Origin: Peptococcaceae bacterium UBA5767
GTDB lineage: Bacteria > Bacillota > TC1 > UBA5767
Assembly (NCBI GenBank): GCA_002418765.1
Contig: DIET01000014.1
Span: forward strand, 1 to 64,000
Direction of reading: 5' to 3'
Length of the DNA: 64,000 nucleotides
Position numbers and translations under genes: made by a program. Positions 59,685 to 64,000 of the stretch are shown here, one piece after another; the first letter of the stretch is position 1, and every line of letters starts with the position of its first letter. The notes under the pieces are model-generated. The model saw only the letters and a list, made by a program, of their open reading frames with translations, did not search any database and was not told where the DNA came from.

Positions 59685-61397
59685 ATGCAATCCTCAAAGC
59701 TTATCATACCAACGCTCAAAGAAACACCTGCAGATGCTGAGATCATCAGCCATCAGCTTCTTCTTAGAGCGGGTTTCATCAAAAAACAAGCGCAAGGAAT
59801 TTATACATATCTTCCATTAGGATGGAAGGTAATGAAAAAGATTTCAGATATTGTGCGCATAGAAATGAACAAACGAGATGCACAAGAGATTATGATGCCC
59901 ATTATTCAACCAGCGGAGTTATGGCAAGAAAGTGGGCGTTGGCATGTATATGGCAAAGAATTGATGCGTTTAACGGATCGTCATGAAAACGATTTTTGCC
60001 TAGGGCCCACACATGAAGAAGTTGTTACTGATGTAATAAGAAGCTTTGTCAATTCCTATAAACAGTTACCTGTCAATCTATATCAGATTCAAAACAAATA
60101 CCGAGATGAGAGAAGACCACGTTTTGGACTGATTCGAAGCAGAGAGTTTCTGATGAAAGATGGGTATTCCTTCGACCGAGATGAAGCCGGACTGGACAAA
60201 TCATACCAAGCGATGTATGAAGCCTATTCAGCAATTTTTACTCGCTGCGGGCTGTCCTATAGAGCGGTAGAAGCTGATTCAGGTGCGATTGGAGGAAGCA
60301 ATACACATGAGTTTATGGTTTTGGCGGATTCAGGTGAAGCAGCCATCGTTTTTTGTGAACACTGTGATTATTCAGCCAATATCGAAAAGGCAAAAATGGA
60401 TCTTTCTTATCAAGATCATGAACCAATGGATGTTTTAGAAAAGGTATTGACTCCGAATCAAAAAACCATCGTGGATGTCTCTACCTATTTGCAGCGTGAT
60501 CCAAAAAAATCCATCAAGGCATTATTGTACAAAGCGAGATATGAAGACCGTCAGGAAATAATAGTCGCTTTTGTACGTGGTGACCGCGAGGGTAATGAGA
60601 TCAAAATTCAAAATAGTTTGGGTGCCTTGTCTATCGATATGGATATAGATGAACAAGAAATACTGGATCTGGGTATTCATCGAGGTTATATCGGCCCAAT
60701 CAAGCTTGCCAAGGTCAAGATCGTTCTGGATGAAGAGATTATGCGATTACGGAATCTAGTATGTGGCGCCAATGAGGATGATCATCATTATATTAATGTC
60801 AATTATGACAGAGATTTTCAGTGTGATCTCATTGCTGATATTAAGGAAGTACGAGAAGGTGATTTATGCCCCATTTGTCGTTCGCCTCTGTCTTCTGCTC
60901 GGGGTACTGAAGTAGGTCAAGTCTTCAAACTCGGAACCAAGTACTCTCAATCGATGCATGCTACTTTTTTAGATGAAAACGGAAAAGCTCAGCCTTTGGT
61001 GATGGGCTGCTATGGTATCGGCATAAGTAGAACCATGCAAGCCTGCGTAGAGCAGAATCATGATGAACGGGGTATGATATGGCCGGTATCGATTGCACCA
61101 TTCGAAGTTGTTATTTTGCCGGCAGTTCATAAAAATATTGAGCAGATGAATATGGCCAGAGACCTGTATCATGAAATGCAAGAAATGGGCATTGATATAT
61201 TGCTTGATGATACACCCGAACGTACAGGTGTGAAATTCGCCAATAGTGAGCTCATAGGATATCCTATTCGCATTACTGTTGGCAAGTTGATAGAGCAGGG
61301 AAAAGTGGAAATTACTATACGCAAGTCCATGGAAACCACGGAAGTCTCCATTGCAGAGGTTAGCGAGAAAGTAAAAGAATTATTGGGTACAATATAA
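59685..61397 (+). CDS. proS: Proline--tRNA ligase
   Basis: Class II synthetase that charges tRNA-Pro. Prokaryote-type organisation: the catalytic core begins LIIPTLKETPADAEI, has YTYLPLGWKVM and motif 2 (YRDERRPRFGLIRSREFLMKD, seen from RDERRPRFGL), then an inserted editing domain (about residues 225-400), motif 3 with GCYGIGISR near residue 443, and the C-terminal anticodon-binding domain. The length of 570 is normal for this form with the editing domain. TAGGA precedes ATG 59685. polC follows after 27 bases. Confidence 0.97.
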   Translation: MQSSKLIIPTLKETPADAEIISHQLLLRAGFIKKQAQGIYTYLPLGWKVMKKISDIVRIEMNKRDAQEIMMPIIQPAELWQESGRWHVYGKELMRLTDRHENDFCLGPTHEEVVTDVIRSFVNSYKQLPVNLYQIQNKYRDERRPRFGLIRSREFLMKDGYSFDRDEAGLDKSYQAMYEAYSAIFTRCGLSYRAVEADSGAIGGSNTHEFMVLADSGEAAIVFCEHCDYSANIEKAKMDLSYQDHEPMDVLEKVLTPNQKTIVDVSTYLQRDPKKSIKALLYKARYEDRQEIIVAFVRGDREGNEIKIQNSLGALSIDMDIDEQEILDLGIHRGYIGPIKLAKVKIVLDEEIMRLRNLVCGANEDDHHYINVNYDRDFQCDLIADIKEVREGDLCPICRSPLSSARGTEVGQVFKLGTKYSQSMHATFLDENGKAQPLVMGCYGIGISRTMQACVEQNHDERGMIWPVSIAPFEVVILPAVHKNIEQMNMARDLYHEMQEMGIDILLDDTPERTGVKFANSELIGYPIRITVGKLIEQGKVEITIRKSMETTEVSIAEVSEKVKELLGTI

Positions 61398-61424
61398 AAA
61401 TTTAGGAGGATTTCTTCCTTCTTA

Positions 61425-64000
61425 ATGATAAGAGGTTCTTCATTGGAAATCAAACGACTGTTGGAACAAGCAGCAAAGCGAGCACAATTTGATGATGAAA
61501 CAAAAGAAAAGATTCTGCGTTGGGAGATCATACAAGTATATTTGAGTGAAAAAAAAAGAAGCTTATTACTTTGTGCTCAACATCAGGATTTGATGAATTA
61601 CCAAGATATGTTGAGAATATCTCATCAGATAGAACAAATTCTCTTATTGAATCGCGTGAGAATTCTGCCTTTTTTTATGCTAGACTCTTGGAATGAGTCT
61701 AGCGCTGTATTGTTGGCTCAAGTACTTCGTGAAGAAATGGGCGAGAAAGATTTGGTGATAAAAGGAAGTATAGCGAGCATCATAAGAGTAGATAGAACTC
61801 TAAAAATGGGAGTTCATTCCAAATTGGCAATCAAACATTGGGAACAAAAAGGCAAGAGAAAAATATTGGATCAGATTTTGGCCACCATGTTGCCCTGGAT
61901 GGATCGAATGGAGTTTTTTGTTGTTGAAGATACTTCATTCAAAGAAAAAATGATTGATTTGGAAAAAGAAAGACTGATTTGTTTCCATGAAACAAATCAG
62001 TCGACAGATGATTATGCGTGTGAGGTTTCTCTAACAGAGAGAGTCATTCTCGGTCATGATTTTGCTACCATTCCTCTGAATTTAGAATCCATTCAAGAGG
62101 AAGAAAAGTCAGCTGCAATCTATGGAAAAGTAATCAATTTGGAGATTCGAGAGCTGCGTAGCGGACGAATATTGATTACATTTGATGTCATAAGCAAGAA
62201 GTGTGGTTTGAGTGTAAAGTATTTTCAACCAGAAAATGGCCAGCGAACTGTGTTGTTGGAAAATGGCCAGTTTATCAAGGCGCGTGGGTCCATACAACAA
62301 GATCGATATAGTCAAGAACTGACTATGCAGGTGAAAGATATTGTTTTGGTGGAAGAAGCGAAACGCAAAGATTCTTATGACAAGAAAAGAATTGAATTGC
62401 ATCTGCATACTACCATGAGCGCACTTGATGGCCTTACCGACATAAAGGAAGCCCTCAACAGAGCGAAAGAGTGGGGTCATTCTGCTTTGGCGATTACCGA
62501 TCATGGCGGAGCACAAGCTTTCCCTGCGGCTTTTCAATGGACCAAGAAAGATGGTTCCAATGTCAAAGTAATATATGGAATGGAAGCTTACTTTGTGGAC
62601 GATTCTTATGAAGAGGGATTGACTAAAAAACCTTATCATATGATTATTCTTGTAAAATCAACCAAAGGATTTCAAAATCTATATCAGTTGATCACCAGTT
62701 CGAATTTGCGCCATTTCTATCGCAAACCACGTGTTATGAAAAGTGAATTGGATTCCTTGAGAGAAGGGTTGATCATTGGTAGTGCATGTGAAGCAGGCGA
62801 GCTTTACCAAAGTATACTGCATCACAAGAGCGATGAAGAAATCGAAAACATAGCGAAATACTATGACTATTTGGAAGTACAGCCTATCGGAAACAATGCG
62901 TTTCTGATTCGAGAAGGCTGGATTGAGAATGAAGAAGTATTAAAAGAATTGAATCGAAGGATTGTATTGTTGGGCAAGAAACTGGGAATTCCTGTTGTCG
63001 CGACAGGTGATGTGCATTTTTTGGATCCTGATGATGAAATATATCGTAAAATCATTCAAACAGGACAAGGGTACAAAGATACTACCCAACCTCCGCTTTT
63101 TTACCGAACTACGGAAGAAATGCTTGCAGAATTTTCTTACTTAAATAAGGAACTTGCGTATGAAATTGTTGTAGAGAATACACATCATATAGCCAATTTG
63201 ATCGATGATAATCTGGTCCCCATACAAACGAAACTGCATACACCGAAAATGGATGGTGCGGATGTTGAAATCAAAGATACATGTGTCACTAGAGCCAAAG
63301 AACTATATGGCGATCCTTTGCCAAGTATCGTTGAAAATCGACTAAATCGCGAACTTGAGTCCATCATCAACAATGGATTTGCCGTCCTCTATCTGATTGC
63401 AGAAAAACTAGTTAAGAAATCCAATGAAGATGGCTATCTGGTTGGTTCAAGGGGATCTGTGGGATCTTCATTTGTCGCTACTCTTTTGGGTATCACCGAG
63501 GTCAATCCATTGGCCCCTCATTACATATGCAGTACCTGTTATTACAATGAATTCATATTGGATGGTTCCATTGGCAGTGGTGCCGATCTACCACAAAAGG
63601 ACTGTCCAAATTGTGGTATGCCAATGATCAAGGATGGACATGAAATCCCTTTTGAGACGTTTTTAGGATTTGATGGAGATAAGATTCCAGACATAGATTT
63701 GAATTTCTCAGGAGATTATCAGTCAACCATTCATAAATATACAGAAGTTTTGTTTGGCAAAGATCATGTTTTTAAAGCAGGTACCATTGCTACCATTGCG
63801 GAAAAAACTGCCTATGGTTTTAGTAAAAAATATTTAGAAGAGCAAGGTGAGCATGCCTATCGTTCAGCTCAACTGGCGGCTTTGGCACATGGATGCACTG
63901 GCGTGAAGCGAACCACAGGGCAACATCCTGGCGGTATTATTGTTCTTCCGCGTGGTGAGAACGTCAATTGTTTCACTCCGTTGCAACGACCTGCTGAAGA
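61425..64000 (+). CDS. polC: DNA polymerase III alpha subunit PolC-type, lacking the 3'-5' exonuclease insertion (3' end outside window)
   Basis: Replicative polymerase of Firmicutes; 858 codons are visible without a stop. In order: N-terminal domain (residues 1-225), OB fold (about 228-320, IYGKVINLEIRELRSGR), PHP domain from H326-x-H328 in ELHLHTTMS, then D359-H360, E387, H405, C455 and D529-x-H531, all potential metal ligands. The polymerase core follows, with GSRGSVGSSF, a four-cysteine zinc site (CSTC...CPNC) and catalytic aspartates D756 and D758 in PDIDLNF. In normal PolC about 190-200 exonuclease residues lie between the positions of E387 and H405; here there are 18. AGGAGG is 15 bases before ATG 61425, a long spacing, but no better start exists. 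Confidence 0.95.
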   Translation, partial: MIRGSSLEIKRLLEQAAKRAQFDDETKEKILRWEIIQVYLSEKKRSLLLCAQHQDLMNYQDMLRISHQIEQILLLNRVRILPFFMLDSWNESSAVLLAQVLREEMGEKDLVIKGSIASIIRVDRTLKMGVHSKLAIKHWEQKGKRKILDQILATMLPWMDRMEFFVVEDTSFKEKMIDLEKERLICFHETNQSTDDYACEVSLTERVILGHDFATIPLNLESIQEEEKSAAIYGKVINLEIRELRSGRILITFDVISKKCGLSVKYFQPENGQRTVLLENGQFIKARGSIQQDRYSQELTMQVKDIVLVEEAKRKDSYDKKRIELHLHTTMSALDGLTDIKEALNRAKEWGHSALAITDHGGAQAFPAAFQWTKKDGSNVKVIYGMEAYFVDDSYEEGLTKKPYHMIILVKSTKGFQNLYQLITSSNLRHFYRKPRVMKSELDSLREGLIIGSACEAGELYQSILHHKSDEEIENIAKYYDYLEVQPIGNNAFLIREGWIENEEVLKELNRRIVLLGKKLGIPVVATGDVHFLDPDDEIYRKIIQTGQGYKDTTQPPLFYRTTEEMLAEFSYLNKELAYEIVVENTHHIANLIDDNLVPIQTKLHTPKMDGADVEIKDTCVTRAKELYGDPLPSIVENRLNRELESIINNGFAVLYLIAEKLVKKSNEDGYLVGSRGSVGSSFVATLLGITEVNPLAPHYICSTCYYNEFILDGSIGSGADLPQKDCPNCGMPMIKDGHEIPFETFLGFDGDKIPDIDLNFSGDYQSTIHKYTEVLFGKDHVFKAGTIATIAEKTAYGFSKKYLEEQGEHAYRSAQLAALAHGCTGVKRTTGQHPGGIIVLPRGENVNCFTPLQRPAE

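Noticed and set aside
62109..62639. 176-codon open frame on the minus strand
   Set aside because: It is fully antisense to polC, whose protein is clearly conserved there. The predicted peptide has no recognisable domain.
62580..62640. Frameshift or deletion as the reason for the missing PolC exonuclease
   Set aside because: The frame is continuous through the region, both flanks are conserved PHP sequence, and the short linker reads naturally. An in-frame assembly deletion cannot be excluded from the sequence alone.
1..64000. CRISPR arrays, insertion sequences, rRNA and tRNA genes
   Set aside because: None were seen on either strand by reading; no regularly spaced repeats, transposase genes or complete tRNA cloverleafs were found.

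Overview
The window is one continuous stretch of a low- to mid-GC chromosome from an anaerobic Firmicute, most likely class Clostridia. The evidence is a PolC-type replicase, RqcH, RemA, PyrR, Firmicute-style operons (yicC-remA-gmk-rpoZ-coaBC; rpsB-tsf-pyrH-frr-uppS-cdsA-dxr-rseP-ispG-proS-polC), a complete Rnf complex, LL-diaminopimelate aminotransferase and many ferredoxin-type proteins. No rRNA, tRNA, CRISPR, prophage or insertion sequence was found. Genes are dense, and all but twelve are on the + strand. The species cannot be named from the sequence alone.

Layout. 1-11 kb: end of ileS, a phosphotransacylase (pduL), lspA, an rluD-family gene, hslO, a RACo-like ferredoxin/ASKHA protein, then the pyrimidine genes pyrR-C-K-D-F-E. 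11-17 kb: a small ferredoxin plus rhodanese pair, a PlsC-like acyltransferase, a GltS-type symporter and an osmoprotectant-type ABC importer. 17-25 kb: an HAD phosphatase, nadA-nadB-nadC, a GNAT acetyltransferase, and a DUF134/NifX/MinD-ferredoxin ATPase locus. 25-35.7 kb: rqcH (-), dapF-dapL, yicC-remA-gmk-rpoZ-coaBC-metK, a PurM-like protein and a secreted stalk-domain/glucosaminidase protein. 35.7-44 kb (all -): a Gx-type membrane protein, a NusG-II protein, apbE, rnfB-A-E-G-D-C and ychF. 44-64 kb: copA, dprA, topA, trmFO, xerC, then the translation, envelope and isoprenoid block, ending in a polC cut by the window edge.

How the genes work together. The Rnf genes with apbE, which attaches FMN to RnfG and RnfD, encode a ferredoxin:NAD oxidoreductase that pumps ions. 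The pyr block makes UMP from dihydroorotase onward, with an NAD-linked PyrK/PyrD type 1B dehydrogenase. The nad block is the complete aspartate route to nicotinate mononucleotide. dapF and dapL point to the aminotransferase branch of lysine/diaminopimelate synthesis. dxr and ispG belong to the MEP isoprenoid route that feeds uppS.

Most notable observations. The PolC at the right end reads straight through the point where the 3'-5' exonuclease domain is normally inserted in the PHP domain: only about 18 residues lie there, while the PHP metal ligands appear intact. Other leads are a perfect palindrome at the predicted start of the DUF134/NifX operon, opposed ychF and copA promoters with overlapping -35 boxes, a CsoR/CstR-like operator candidate before the ferredoxin-rhodanese pair, and a possible structured RNA in the only intergenic gap above 300 bases (26839-27211).
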